A DNA stretch of 64,000 nt from Flavobacteriaceae bacterium (GCA_029243245.1 JAQWSK010000004.1:1-64000), one strand, 5' to 3'; shown: positions 1 through 15,000, numbered from the stretch's first letter. Notes: generated by a model not told the origin, from the letters alone. Translations and numbers: made by a program.

Positions 1-3000
1 GAACAGATGCTTTATCATTAACAGCGAAAGTTAGTGGAACACCATTTGGAGTACAAATAGGAGGTACAGCAGGAGCTACTAATATGTCGAATGCGATAAC
101 GACAGCTAATACAAATCGAATTACAATTGGTGGAACTGTTGGCTCAGGAGTTGCCTCTGCTTCATATACTTATACCGTTTCAACTACTGCAGGAGGTGTT
201 TGTGCATCACCGGATGCACTAAGTGGTACAATTAATGTTAGTGCTGCGTCAACTATTACTCTTAGTTCTGCTGCGACAAGTACTTCACAGATTGTTTGTA
301 TGGGTACCGCAATATCAACTATAACATATAATATTACAGGAGCATCAAGCGCAACAGTTATTCCTGCTACTGCTGCTATAGTTGATGGTCTTCCAAATGG
401 CGTGATTTATTCATTTGATGCTGGAACCAAAGTGTTTTCAATTTCTGGAACTCCAAATACACCAGATGTAATATCAACAGTTTATACTTATACAGTTTTA
501 ACGGCAGAAGTGGATTCAGGCTGCGCTACAGCAACAATATCAGGAACAATTACTGTAAATCCATTGGCAGGAGGTACAATTAATAGTGGCAATAATCAAG
601 TTTTTTGTCAAGACCTATCAGATGCCTCTATTGTTCCAACGGCATTATCAGTTACTGGAGATACTGCCGCAGGAATAGGTATTGAATATCAATGGCAAAG
701 CTCACCGGATAATACTCCTGGTTCATATACAGATATTACAGGAGAAAAAGCTGCTACCTATTCAGTTCCTACAATTTCTTCTACAACATATTACAGAAGA
801 ATAATTCAAAGAGTATCAGGGTCCCCTAGTGTAGTTCAGTGTGAACTTCCTTCTGGAATTCATAAAATAACTGTTCATTCAATTGATGTGGGTCAAATAG
901 GTATGCCAACGCAAATTTGTTATGGTACTGTTCCTGATCCTCTGGTAAGTGTTAGGGACGCAACATCACCAAATGGAACAATAAGCTATCAGTGGCAATA
1001 TTCACCTGACAATACTGATGGAAGTTGGATAGATATCGCGAATGCGACTTCAAATTCTTTTTCACCTCCAGGTGCATTAATTGCAACAAGTTATTACAGA
1101 CGTCAAGTGGTTAATCAATTAGTTGATCAGGAAAATAGAGCTACTATTGCTGGAACACCAACCGGAGGTGATGTTTTTAGTATTAGTATCAATGGAATAT
1201 TAACTTCTATTACTTCTGGAACATCAACAGGAACTTATGCAAACCTTTTAATTGCTGCAATTAATGCTAATGGATCTATACCTGTGACAGCATCACAAAC
1301 AGTTTCTGGAGTAATAGATCTGGTTCATAATTCTCCTGGAACTGATTTTACATTATCTGTGGCTACTAATTCTTCTTCCGGAGGATCTATAGCTAAAGAT
1401 GATTCGACCCCAAATTTATGTACAAGAAATAGTGCATCTATAATGATTCAGGTTGTTGATGAAATTCAAAAAGCCAATACAAATGATGATCAAGCTGTTT
1501 GTTATGATTCAACCTTAGCGTCAACCTTTGCAAACATTACTGCTACTGGAGTTTCACCAGCAGCTCCAGCTCCAAATATTGGAGCAATAACTTATCAATG
1601 GTCTAGTTCTACAGATAACGAAAACTTTACTAATTTGGGAGCGGGTTATTCTGGAGTTACTGGAACTACTCTTACTCCTGATGGAGGAACCAAAATAACT
1701 CAGACCACATTTTATAAATTAACAACAACTAATACCTATCCGATTTATCCTGTTCAAAGATTAACTGTTTCTGATAGTGGGGATGATGTTGGAGAGATAT
1801 ACACCATAAACGTAGGAGCAAATACAGCAACATATACTACAGTTGTTACCACAACAACTAATAATGCCATCACTTCAGGAATAGTTAGTGCGGTAAATAA
1901 CACAGCTCCATTAAACACAGTAATTGAAGCTTATGATTACCAAAATGGAACTATTGATATAAGAGGTAAAGTAGCTGGAACTGCAATAACGGTGACTACC
2001 GGCACTGGTGGAGCTGCGTCTGCTTCCTTTTCAGCTTTATCTGTACTTAAATTAACAACAGCTACATGTACAGTTGATTCAGAAGTTACCACTGTTATAG
2101 TTAGCCCATTTGAAGACATTTTACTTAAATCAGGGCCCTTAAACCAAGTTGTATGTGAAGGAGAAGCAATTACTCCAGTTTCATTTGAGGCTGCAGGAGG
2201 TGCTGCAGATCTTCAGATTTTACCCACTACAGCTTATGATATTGCTGATAATGGAGATACTGAATTAGGTAGTGATGTTGAGCAAGCCGCAAATCCAGAA
2301 ATACCTGATACAGTTGAACCTCGCTTAGGATCAGATTCTTTTAATTGGTATCCTAATACAGCTAGTAACAGTCAAAATGGGATCACAATGACACGTATTG
2401 ATGGAGTTTATACATTTTCTGGAACTCCCAGTGTTGGTACAATTGATTTTGATATTTTAACAGAATCTTACCAAAAAGACAGAATAGATATTTCAGGTAA
2501 TCCAAAAGTTGGAGAAAAATATAATGTAATTATAAATACATTTACTGTATCGGTTACAGCGGCAACCACCTCTAGAAATGATTTAGTAGATGCTTTAGTT
2601 GCTGCAATTACTGCTGACCCAAGAGTCAATGGAACCAATCAAGGAAGTGTAGTTAGATTAGGAGTTGGGGCTGAAAGCACAGCCTCTGGAACCATTATGA
2701 TTTCTAATCGACGTGAAGACGCTAAGCATACTATTGGCTTTTCTAACGAACAAGCTCAAGCGATATCAACTATTGCATTAACAGGAGGAAACACAAACTC
2801 AGCTGGAGAAGTATATAACATTATAATTAATGGCGTTCCATATGTTAAAACATATGGAACAGGAATTACTGCAGCTACTATAGCTACTGAACTTAGTTTA
2901 TTAATTGATGGTTCTGGGCTAGTTTCCTCAACTGTTGCTGGAAGTACAATAACAATCGAAGCAGAAAAAAGAGGTATTCCACTTGTTATTTCAACAGTTG

Positions 3001-6000
3001 CTGCAGGAAATACTCCACAAGTTTCACTAGCGGTAACTTCGACCCAGTCAGCAACAACTTCAACTGGATCTATTTTTACTATAACCCCTTTTAGATGCTT
3101 TGATTGTTTAGACCCTCAACTGGATGGTTCTATTACCAGAACGAATCAAGTTACAACACCTGAATTTATAATGGCAAATTATGCTACGGGGGCAGTTGGA
3201 AATTCTCAATTACAACAAGAAACTATCATAGACTCGGATGGTTCTAAAATTTATAATGGATCAAGTTGTGATACTCCTGAAATCACTTCTTTTGAAACGT
3301 GTGGAGGATCGAATATTGCTGGATATCAGTGGACAATAACAGCAGGGGCTGGAACAATTAATTCAAGTACTGGACAAGTTAGTTGGAATCCAAACTTTGT
3401 TGGAACAGCAACAATATCAGTGGCTGCTCTTGGATGTAATGGTCCTTCTAATACTCAATCAGTTGCACTTGAAGTGTATGCAGCAGATCCTATAGAGGAG
3501 CATATTTATGTTTCAAATGTTGTAGCCGTAACTGATGTAGTGAGTGTCACAGTTGATGGATTAACAGTTAATTATACAGTTACTGGCCCACCTTTGACTG
3601 TTGTTTCAACTTTAGAATCAATTACTACGTTAATTAATTCAAATTTTTCTGGGGACCCATATAACGTTACAGCAACTGTAATTGCAAACACATATGTAAA
3701 AGTTGTTACCGATGATGCCGCGAGTCCTGCTTTTGAGCTATCATTAACTACTTCCTCAACTTCAGCATCTGCAACAGCAATAACTATAAATTCAGTCAGT
3801 TCAACTCTTCAAATTCCTGCTACTCCAACCACGCCTAGTATGTTAGAGCTAAAACAAAGATCAGTTATAAGAATATCTACTGCAAATATGACCAATACTT
3901 CAATGGTTCCTGCAGGAGAAATTTATAAAGTAACCATAAACGGACGTTGCTATGATTACATTACTCAGGCTGGAGGTACTCTTGCGTCTCAAATAAGAGA
4001 TAGTTTTATAAGTCAAATAAATGGAGCCACTCACACATTCAGAGAGTATCAGGACGGATCAAAATATGGTGTAACTGCCAGTAGTGCTGGTTGGGCGTTA
4101 GCTAGTTTATATGTTGAAGCAGACTATTTAGGGTATAGTGATTATGGTACTGAATTTTTAATTGATAAAGAGATCCAAGACGTGCCGGGCAGTCCAGGCT
4201 CTCCAGCATATGAAATTAGTCATTGGTTAGATAGAGCTGTTTCTCAATATATTTGTGGCCCAGATATAATTAATAGAACTGGTGCTTTACCTAATTGTGA
4301 AATAACAGCAACAACACCTAGTACTCAATTCTTTGCCGAGTCGGAAAACTATCAATACATTACTTGGTCATTATCATCTGTCAATCCTGGAACCGGAAGT
4401 CCTGACGACCCTGGTACAAACTTGGCAGATACGGAATTTATTCAACGAGGTATAATAAATTGGACAACCGGATTTCATGGAAGTTTTAATTTAAATGCAA
4501 CTGCTATGGGTTGTGATGGAGTAACAACCTCTCCTGTTTCAACTAGAAGTATTGTCATTCAAAGTAGAGCAGTTACTCCAACTGATATAGTAATTGCAGG
4601 GGGGAGCTTTTTACCTAGTTGTCCGGGATCAACAGCTTCAACAGAATTTTATACTAATCCAGGTTCAGGAAATAGTGTGACCTGGTCTATAGACAATAAT
4701 GATGCTGGGGTTATTAATTGTGATACGGGTGTGCTTACTTGGAATTCAGAATTTTCAGGGACTGTAAATATTACTGCAACATCTACAGGGTGTGGAGCAC
4801 CTTCAGTTACCATTCCATTTATTGTTCCTCCAAATCCAACACTTACTATTACATCTCCAGCAGCTAGTGAAGTTCAAGATGTTTGTGTAAATCAATCTTT
4901 ACCGGTTACCATAACTTATGATATTGTTGGTAATGTTACTGGTGCTCAAATATCAGCTTTAGTTTCAGGCACCACAAATGGCTTACCAAACGGAGTCGTT
5001 GGACAAACTTCTCAGACTTTTATGATTCGTGATATTATAGTAACGGGAGGTGGTAATACTGCTGTTAATGATAGTTTTAAAATATTCATTAATGGAGAAG
5101 AGAGAGAATATGTTGCTACAGGAACTGTTGCTAAGGCAATAGTTGCAAAAGGATTGGCTGATATAATCAATGCTGAGGCAGATGGAACCCGAGATGTAAA
5201 TGCCGATGCTGATACTGTAAGTGGTACAATTAGATTAACGGCAAGAACTGTAGCTACATATTTTAGTGTTTCACTTCAAGAAACATCTGCAGCCTTATCA
5301 ATTTCAACTTCGGCATTGCCCGTTCAAGGAGTTGGAGTGTTTATAATCTCAGGAACACCAACAGATCCTGTATCAAGTCCCACCAGATATACTTATACAG
5401 TAAATACTACAGGCTCTAGTTGTAATCCTGGAACAGCAACTGGATACATTGTTGTTGAACCTAATTCATCCGTTTTACAAACTTCAGCTTCAGGAACTGA
5501 GAATCAAGAGCTTTGTGTAGGTGAGGCTCTAGTTCCAGTAACTTTTGAAATTTTCAATGGAGCTACCGGAGCAAGTATAGCTCCTTTAAATGGATTAAAT
5601 GGATTACCTATCGGAGTCGGTTTACCAAATGGAAACGGGGTGTTTACAGCTCAACAGCAAGTCGATGAAATTAGTTTTTCTGGAGCAAATTCAGGTTCGG
5701 CTACTGAAACCTATAGTTTAATCCTGACTGTTCAAGGAGCAGGAACTCATACTGTTTCATACTCTGCTCCACCTAATTCCACCCAAGCTACAGTTAGATC
5801 TGGATTAACTGATGCAATTAATCAATATGTAAAACAATTAACAGTTACAGGTCAAGGAACTGCTATTACGGATTCTTGGACTGTAACAGTAACAACTGAT
5901 GTAGCTCGCTCGGCTACCTTTACAGCTACGCAAACAATTACCTCTAAAGAACAAATTGTAACAGGGTTAGTTAGTGAAGTTAATGGAACAGCAGGTATTA

Positions 6001-9000
6001 AAGATGTAGTTGAAGCAGTAGATATGGGAGGCGGAAAATTTAAACTACTTGGAATAGTTATTGGAACTTCAATAGATAACATTACAAAAGTTGTTTCTGG
6101 AACGGGTTCAATAGCTGGCCCAACAACTTTAGATTTAACCTCTAACCTTACTGCAACCAATACTGCTAGTGGAACTATAAGAATTACTGGAACTAATATT
6201 GGAGTTCCTCAAGGGGTTATAGTCGGAACAGAACCTACAATTAATTTAACTGTAGCCCCTATAAAAGGAACTGGTGTATTTACTATTTCTGGAACACCTT
6301 CTGTGACTTTAAATAATTTGACTGTTTACACCTACACTATAAACACCACCGGAAACTATTATTCATGTGAGGAAACTTCATTTACTGGAGCGATAAGATT
6401 AAAGCCTGCTGAAACAATAACTCACCCTACCTCAATTGCAACTACTACATTTGCAAGTGGTACTTCAACTAATGGATCATTAACTCAACAGGTCTGTGAT
6501 GGAAGTGAATTGGATGGAATACGATTTGATTTGTCAGGCTCTGCAATTAGCGCAGGGGTTGCACCTTTAACTTTATTTACTGGTTTACCTGATGGAATAG
6601 ATTTAACACCTTATTCAACTGCTCAGGTGAATACGACACATGTAACTGGTACGATGTCAGAAAACATTTCTTTTATTGCTTCTATAAATGGAATTGTGTA
6701 TACCTACTCCTCTGTTGCTACTCCTACTTATCAAAATGTAGTGGATAACTTAGTTCAAGAAATTAATACTGCTACAGGAAATAGAATTAGCCCAGTTAAT
6801 GCTACTGCCTCTGGAACTACTTTAGTTTTAACAGCGAAAGTACCTGGAATTTCATTCACTTACACAGCGACTTCTACAAATGCTTCTTTAATGGATACAA
6901 CTGTGGCTGGAGATATTGCTAATGATAACTATGTAACTCTTACTGGAGATCCTGATCCTGTCACTTCAGCCACAACTTATTTTTATACTGTTGAGACTAA
7001 CGGTACATCTTGTTTACCTCATGGGACTATTTCAGGAACAATTACAGTTCTCCCAACACCTAGTATTGCTATATCAACAGTAGTTGGAACTGATGCGCAG
7101 GAGGTTTGCGAAGGAGTAAACATAATACCCGTCTCGTTTAAAGTATTTGGAGGAGCAGTTTCTCTAACTACTCAATTAAATGGAGGATTTAATCAAACTC
7201 CTCCTGGAATAGGTCAGAGTTATACAGACACTAGACAGTCTGATGAAATTACATGGACTGGACCAGCTACAGCACCGGTAACGGAGACTTATGGTGTTCA
7301 AATTAATACGAGTACTTACACTGTTACTACCATAGTCGGAGAAACCATTAATACTTTTCTTTCTAGACTTGCAGTAAAAATTGATGCTGATGTAAGTTTA
7401 GATGTTGATGCTAATGCAAATTCAAATATTCTTGAACTTCTAGCAGATGCTGCTGGTCCTTATCAAGGATATTCAGTTTCAGCTTTCTCCTCTACTGGAA
7501 CATCTAGCTATACTTTATCGCAAGAGAATACTAGTGGAACAGGTCTATTAACTTTATCAGGTATACCAGATCTTTCAGGACTCAACCCTGCAGTTGATGC
7601 ACCAATGACATATACTTATACAGTTCAATCACTTGGCAATATATACTCTAGTTGTTCCGTTTCTTCAACAACTCAGTCAGCAACTTTAACTGTTATTCCA
7701 GCAGAACAATTAATTCACTCAGGGACTATTACAAGTACTTTATTTATTGGAACTACTGTTTCAACGACAACTAATGGAGAGCTTTCTCAAGCAGTATGTG
7801 AAGGAGGTGATATTAATGGAATTAGAATAGAGGTTGGGGGATCAGCTACTGGAGCAACAATTGCTGCGCTTGCTGGACAAAATGGACTTCCTCCAGGTGT
7901 GGTTATGACTCCTTTTTCAGAATTTCAAGTTCAAACGACTAAAGTGTCAGGAACACTAACTGTAAGTGAGACTTTAACTATAAAAATTAATGGAAACAGT
8001 TATCAATATACTATTATTACTGGAGATTCTGAAAGTGACATTGCAATTGGTCTCAGAGATGTAATTAATAATGCATCGGGTATTAGATTAAGCCCTGTAA
8101 CAGCTGTTGCATCTGGATCAATTATTACCCTTACAGCTGATCAAAAAGGAAAGTCATTTGTTTATGAGTCCTTAACGTCTACTAACACTCTTGACTTAGA
8201 TGATGATATTGTAGGAGATGTTAATAATTTAAATTATGTCACCATAACAGGCTCGCCATCAGAATCCGTTAGCAGTACTAAAACATATGCTTTTGACGTA
8301 ACTTCTGTTGGTACGTCCTGTACTCCAGATGCAAAACAAACAATTTCCATTAGTATTTTACCTAATTCTAAAATCACACTAACTTCTGCTGCTGGAACAG
8401 ATAACCAAGATGTTTGTAACGATTCAGCCATAATCCCTATAACTTATGAATTATCTAATGGTGCTACTGATATTATAATTGAATCTGCTGATTTTGCTCA
8501 GCAAAATAGGATTAATATTTCAGGTACATTTGCAGCTGATGACAAGGTAACGGTTACTATTGATGAAAATGATTACGAGCATACCGTTCAAACTGGGCTA
8601 ACAAATATTGATAACATTATTACTGATTTAGTTACTCAAATTGATAATTCATCAGCAATCAATGCAATTGCTGATCTTGCTAATGATGTTATTTATTTAA
8701 AATCTGATGTAGATGGGGGAGGATATAGTTTGGAGCTTAAAGCTATAACAGGAACAGGGACATTAACAAGTGTAGATATTACCCCAAATTCAAGTCAAAT
8801 ATTTCCAAATGGAATAACCAATCCTACTGCAGCTCCTCAGAATCAAGTTGATATAGTAACCATTACTGGGACTTTTGTTGCTGGTGAAGAAGTGTTCTTG
8901 TATGTTACAGCTGGAACACCAGTAGCCACATCTACATATAGTCATACAACTATTGCTTCTGGATTATCTGCAGCTAATGTTAGAGATGCTCTTATAACAA

Positions 9001-12000
9001 ATATAAATAGTGATCTTGTTAGAAAAGTTCAAGCCACCGCAGGACCTGGAGCAAGTGAAATTACTCTTACTGCAAATAGTGCTGGAGCACCGTTTGGACT
9101 TTCACAATATACTAACTCGGTTACACCAACAATAACCAGTTTAAACAGTGTAGGTTCTCACAGAGTTATAATTTCAGGAACACCTGATGTAGGAAATGTT
9201 TTTTCTTCTTCTTATTTTTACAGGATCAGAACAACCAATAATCTTCTTGGTTGTGAAGATGATTTTATTCAAGGATCAATAAAGGTTAATCCTTTAGAGG
9301 GAATTAAATATGATTCTTCTGATTCGAATTTCCCAGGCTCTGATAATGCTCAGCAAATATGCGTAGGCCAACAAATAGAGGGAATCAAATTTAATTTAAC
9401 AGGAACAGCAACTGGAGCTTCTATTCCAGCTTTAGTTGGGACAACAGGTCTACCTCCTGGAGTTGTATTAAACACCATAGGAGTTAGACAGGTAAATGTT
9501 ATTGATGTTACTGCTTCAACCATAATTGCAGCCCAATATAGAATTATAATCGATGGAATTACTTATAGTTATACTACAACTAGTACTAGTGAAAGTGCTG
9601 TTACAATTGCTCAACGATTAGTTTCAGAAATTAATACTGCCTCTGGAGTAAGAATTAGTAATAATGCTACTGCATCCGTTACAGGAACATCATCAATACA
9701 ATTAAGAGCAGACGTTCAAGGAATTCCATTTGATATAGACCTACCTGGATCAGGAGTAATTGGAGGGGGAGGAGCACTTGCTTTATCTGCTTCTGGAAAT
9801 ATTGCTAATGAAAATTATATGACTGTAACAGGTACTCCTGATTTAGCAACTCCTCCAACTTCTATTGTAGCTTATGCTTTTACTCTAACAACAACAGGAA
9901 CAAGTTGCTTACCTCACGATACTGCAAGTGGAGCAATAACATTGGTGCCTGCATCAACAGTTGTTTTAAGTTCAGGATTAGCTACTTTAAATCAAACAGT
10001 TTGTGCAAATAATGAAATCCTTCCAATTATATATACATGGGGAGGAGGAGCAACTGGTTTAACATTAGTTCCAAACGCTGATCCATTATTAACTTTACCT
10101 ACAGGTCTTGTTCTAGGTAATGGATCTGGACTAAACACAAAAGAAATTAGTGGAAAACCAACAGTTTCAGTTAGTCAAACTACAATTTATCAGTATACTT
10201 TAATAACAACTGGAAACCCATCTTGTGATGAAGCTACTATTATTGGTCAAGTAACTGTTGCTCCAAATGTTGTTATTGATTCTGATGGAATAGAGGCACT
10301 AGTACAGGATATTTCTTGTTCAACCGCTGGATTTACTGCAGATGGTCAAATAGGTCACCCAGTCTCAAATACATTAAGCTCATATATTACAGGAGGATTA
10401 GAAGATACTGCTCAAGTTGATCGAGTCACCTTGAGAGGAGAAACCACAAATGCAAATCATGGGGTAGGTGATACCTATAGTATAACTATAAATGGGTCAG
10501 AAATTTATTCGATGACTACAAATGATATTAGTCCTAATGATGGTAATCCAGATCAATCTGCTAGTGCAATTGCTGTTAACCTTGCTGATCAAATAACAGG
10601 AGGGTCTGCTAGTGTGTCGGCAAATGCGAACATTGGAGGAGTTGGTACTTTAGATATTACGGCAATAGTTCCAGGAGTTGCTTTTACTTCAACTGTAACA
10701 AACACAACCGATAATGTAATAAGAATGACCCTTGGAGGCGTTCCTTCTGTTACTGATGTTGTTACTATTACTGCTGGAGGTGTTTCATACTCTCATACTG
10801 TAATAGGAGGAAATACATTGATTTCAATTGCTTCAAGTTTAACGACTCTTATAGCTTCTAGTTCTACTGTCACAGCAACAGATAATGGAAATGGTTCTAT
10901 TGATATTCGAACTCTAAATGTAGGTGCTTTTGTTAATTTTACTGGCACAGAATCATCTTCTGGGATTACAATTTCATCGGATGATCGATCAACTGAGTTT
11001 ACTAAGTCTACAATTCAACCAAATTTTGAAGCTAATTATAATTACTCATGGAGTAAAGTTGGAGATGCTAGTTATACAAATAATAATCTTGAAATCACTG
11101 GTTTATCTGAAGGTCAATATAACCTAACAGTTACAATAGATGGATTAGCAGCGGGATGTGAAACTACGGCAGGCCCTTTTACGATAGAAAAACCTACAAT
11201 AACTATTGGAACTGTTGCTGAAACTTGTGGTGGAACTGTTAATATTCCAGTATCAGGAACTTTCACTACTGATCAAATGTCTGGAACAGGAAATATATTA
11301 ACTGTTAATTTATATCAAGGAACAGCAGGATCTAATCCTAATTATTCATTATTTGATACTACTGCATATGCAGTTGGATCACTTGCTAAAACCTTTGCTG
11401 AAAGTCTTCAGTTTACAGGATTAACACCTGGGTTAAATTATAGAGTTGAGGTTATTACCAATACATGTTCAGAGCCAGAGGCTCTAAATTTCGGGCCTAT
11501 ATCTGCAATTTTAGAAATTGACGAAAGCTTAATTGTTACAACAGATGAAATTTGTGCAGGTGAGGCTGATGGAACTATAACTGTTCCAATTGGAGCAGTA
11601 ACAGGTGGTTCTGGAAACTATGACTATCAATGGACATGCCTTTCTTGTGCAACAAACCCAACTTATAATGTAAAAGATTTAAATGGAGTTGTAGCTGGTA
11701 TTTATCAGTTAACCGTTACTGATGCTAGTATTGCAAATTGTACAGCAACCACAGTAGGTATTATTGAAATTGAGGGTGTTGATTCTGCTATAACAATTAC
11801 ATCATCTAGTTTGAATATGTTAGCAAACACTTGCGTTGCAGGAACTGATGGTCAAATTGAAATATCAGTTGATGGGACCAATACTGCTTGGATTGAGTGG
11901 GAATATTTAGTTGTAACTAGTTTTGGTGGTGTGGTTTCATCTTCACTTAGTAGTGATACTTTGACTCCTAATAGACGTAATCTTTTACCTGCTAATTTTG

Positions 12001-15000
12001 TTTCTGAAGAAGCCAACCCAACTGGAGCTTTTACTTCATTCCAAAATTTACCAGCAGGTATATATAGAGTTAAAGTATATAAATCTAATCCTGCAGTAAA
12101 TCCTTGTGCTGAAGTTGTTCAAGAATTTGAAATAACCGAACCATCTCCTTTATTAATAGCAACATTAAATAATACAACTGACCCAATTGTTATTCAGCCT
12201 CAAGGAGTTTGTGATCCAAATAGTATCCCTCTTGGATCGATTCAATTTGCTTTATCAGGTGGTAAAACTCCATATTTTTATAGTTTAGATGGAGGAGAAC
12301 CCAATTTACAAATAACTGGTTCAACATTTTTTAGAGATGATCTTCCAGCTGGAAGTTATGATATAGTTGTTTCTGATTCTTCAGCTTGTGATACCGATGC
12401 AAATTACTTAGTAATACCAACAATTGTCCTTACCGACCCCCCTGGAAGTCCTTTAGTTCTCACCGAGGGTACGATTACACCAATTCCATGCGGGGGCGGT
12501 ACAGGACAATTTATTGTTGAGACTCAAGGAGGATATTATTCAGGATTAGCTTCTGATACAGTCTTCCCGGTAAGAATAACATCTGCAGATGGTTTATATA
12601 TTATAAATACATCTATTAATCCTGGTCAAAATATACTTGTAGATAATGTTCCAAGAGCAGGAGTTTATACTGTTGCAGTAACTGATGAATCTGGATGTAT
12701 TCCGGATGTAGATATTCAAATAACGATGACAGATGCTGCCTCCTCAGATCTTTCTGTAGCAGCAGACTTAACAGGAGTTCAGGATTGTACCTCATCTACA
12801 CCAAGTTTAGATGGGCCAACAATAAAATTCAATGGAACAATTAGTGGAGGTGTAGCTCCATACACGATTAAGTGGGAAAGAAGGTCTTCATTAAATCTAG
12901 ATACATTCTCAATTTCATTCACAGGATCTGTTTCAGCATCAAATATTGGAACTTTAGGTGTAGTTGTAAATGGTACAACATATTCATCGTCAATTAATGT
13001 AAACAATACAACTAGTATTTTAGATATAGCAGCAGACCTAGCCGTTATAATTAATAGCGATCCTACTTTGGAAGCTTATCTGAGTGGTTCAAGTATCAAA
13101 GTAACATCTCAGATAATTAACTTTGCTCAAGCCCTTTCAATTGTTTCAGTATATGGTTTAACAATGAATTTATCGCCAATAACTATAACTGCTCAAACAG
13201 TTTGGAATGAGGTGCCTAATACTGCTGGTTTTGAGGTGTTAACTGGATTGAGTATAGGTTTTTATAGAGGAATTGTTTCTGATTCTTCAGGGTGTGGGAG
13301 TATTTTGGTTGAAAATTTAACTCAAGGAGGTTATGAATTTGAGATTGATGATCCAAGTAAATTACAAATTCAAGATGTTGAGATTGAAGAAATAACGTGT
13401 GTAAACAGTACTGCTTCTATAAGTTTCAAACTTGGTAATGGACAGTTTGATTTGATCCCTGATCCAACAGTTTTTGAGCTTACTTTAAATGGAAGTGTTC
13501 TGCAAAGTACTGGTTCTAATGGGGCATCTAACCTATCGGGCAATACATACACTCCTAACTTAGCTACAAATGTTGTATTGATTCAGAATCTTCAACCAAA
13601 CTCATACAATTTGGAAGTTAAAAACACTCAGACGGGCTGTATTGTACTTCTAGATTTTACAATCGAAGATTTAGTACCTATTAAATACTCTGGTCAAACT
13701 GATTTTACAATTAGCGCATGTTATGATAGTTACCAAGAGGCATTTTTTGATCAGTTCCTTGTAAGTGGAGGAACTCCATACTTGGATTCTAATGGCCAGC
13801 CATATTATAATTTAAGTTGGACTTATTATCCTGATCCAAATTCAACAGCTAATTCAACAGTATTTAATAGTTTAACTAATAATGTAGCGTTTTTCCCATT
13901 ACCAGGTGTATACCAATTGGGCATCCAAGATAAAAATGGATGTACAGTTATTGATCAAAATGGTAATACTGAAACAGTTCAATTTACATTTACCGCTGAA
14001 TTTAACGATATTCTAATTTCTGGAGTTGCTGATGTATCGGGAGCATTTAGCACAGCTGTAAGTTGTCAGATAGATGCTGAAGATGGATCGATTGCAATTT
14101 CTGTTTTAAATCAAGATGGTTCTTCAGCACCTCCTTACGAAATTACATGGGAAGTTCAAGGAGCTCAGTTAAATGATAATGAAGCTATATTGTTATTCCA
14201 AGGAGTTTCTGCTGATACAGATAGCTTAGAAGTATATTCGGTATTAATTAATAGTATTCCATTTACATATACTACTCAAACCCCTGATGAACCCATTGAA
14301 TCTGTTGTTCAAGAGATGGCTCAGGTTATTGAAAACTCACCTCTATTCATATCAATTGTTGAAGCTGCTCCTAATGGAGGAGTAACACCTCAGGATGTTC
14401 AAATTACAATTAGTTCAGTTTCTGGTGCATCAATTACACTTGAGATAGTGTCTAAAAGCACACGTCTTCAAATGTTAAATTCATCAGTTAGTTCAGCTAA
14501 CTGGACTCCATTGGACGGAACTAACGGAACAATTGATTACACTGGTTATACTAGTTTAAATAACTTAGCTGAAGGAAATTACAGATACACCATAACTCCA
14601 GCAGGTCAATCTAATTGTGTAGGTTCAAATCTTTCTCAGAATAACCAGATTCAAGGAGTTATTACTGTTTTAGATGAAAATGTTTTACAAATCCGTAAAG
14701 GACCGGTGGTTGATCCAGAGCTATGTAGTGGTCTGCCTGGAACTATTTTTATAGATGTTTTTGATGGAGGAACAGGACCACTATCATTTTTCTATAACGA
14801 AAACCTTGTTACTAGTCAGCAAGTTGGTGAAGATCAATATATACTCGAAATTGATAGTCCAGTTACATCTGCAAGTTTAAAAATTTTAAATGATGCTGGA
14901 TGCGGAATAGCAAGACAAATAAATATTGGAATTGGAGATCCTTTATTTGACTTTACTTCTATTAGCTTCCAACAATCTCAACAATATATTGCAAGAGAAG

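Larger units (their letters stand above)
1130..14510 (+). repeat. About 20 copies of an inserted 75-100 residue module in the giant protein
   Basis: The shared pattern is a short strand ending in SGT or TGT, then a GexYxIxING-xxYxY hairpin, a helix-like A-xxL-xxxIN stretch, and a G-xIxLTA-xxxGxxF ending. Approximate copies start at bases 1130, 1740, 2466, 2761, 3501, 3850, 5010, 5655, 5840, 6620, 7230, 7925, 8495, 8840, 9485, 10410, 10720, 12890 and 14185. The tail of another copy lies at the left edge (3-120). Most lie inside a repeat of another family. Copies are strongly diverged in DNA sequence, so this is a protein-level repeat rather than a recent DNA duplication. Boundaries are by eye. 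Confidence 0.72.

Noticed and set aside
84-86. ATG at base 84 as the start of the giant protein
   Set aside because: The frame is open back to base 3, and the upstream residues (LTAKVSGTPFGVQIGG) match the end of an inserted module, so the ATG is internal.
5852-6160. Open frame of 102 codons on the minus strand inside the giant gene
   Set aside because: It lies opposite a clearly coding repeat region, is rich in Val/Thr/Ser as a mirror of that sequence, and matches no family. The same holds for the minus-strand frames near 1937-2119, 8234-8431, 12779-13006 and 13370-13552.
1130-14510. DNA-level tandem repeats, CRISPR or an insertion sequence inside the giant gene
   Set aside because: The repeats are similar only as protein; DNA copies are strongly diverged, and there are no short identical spaced repeats, terminal inverted repeats or transposase frames.
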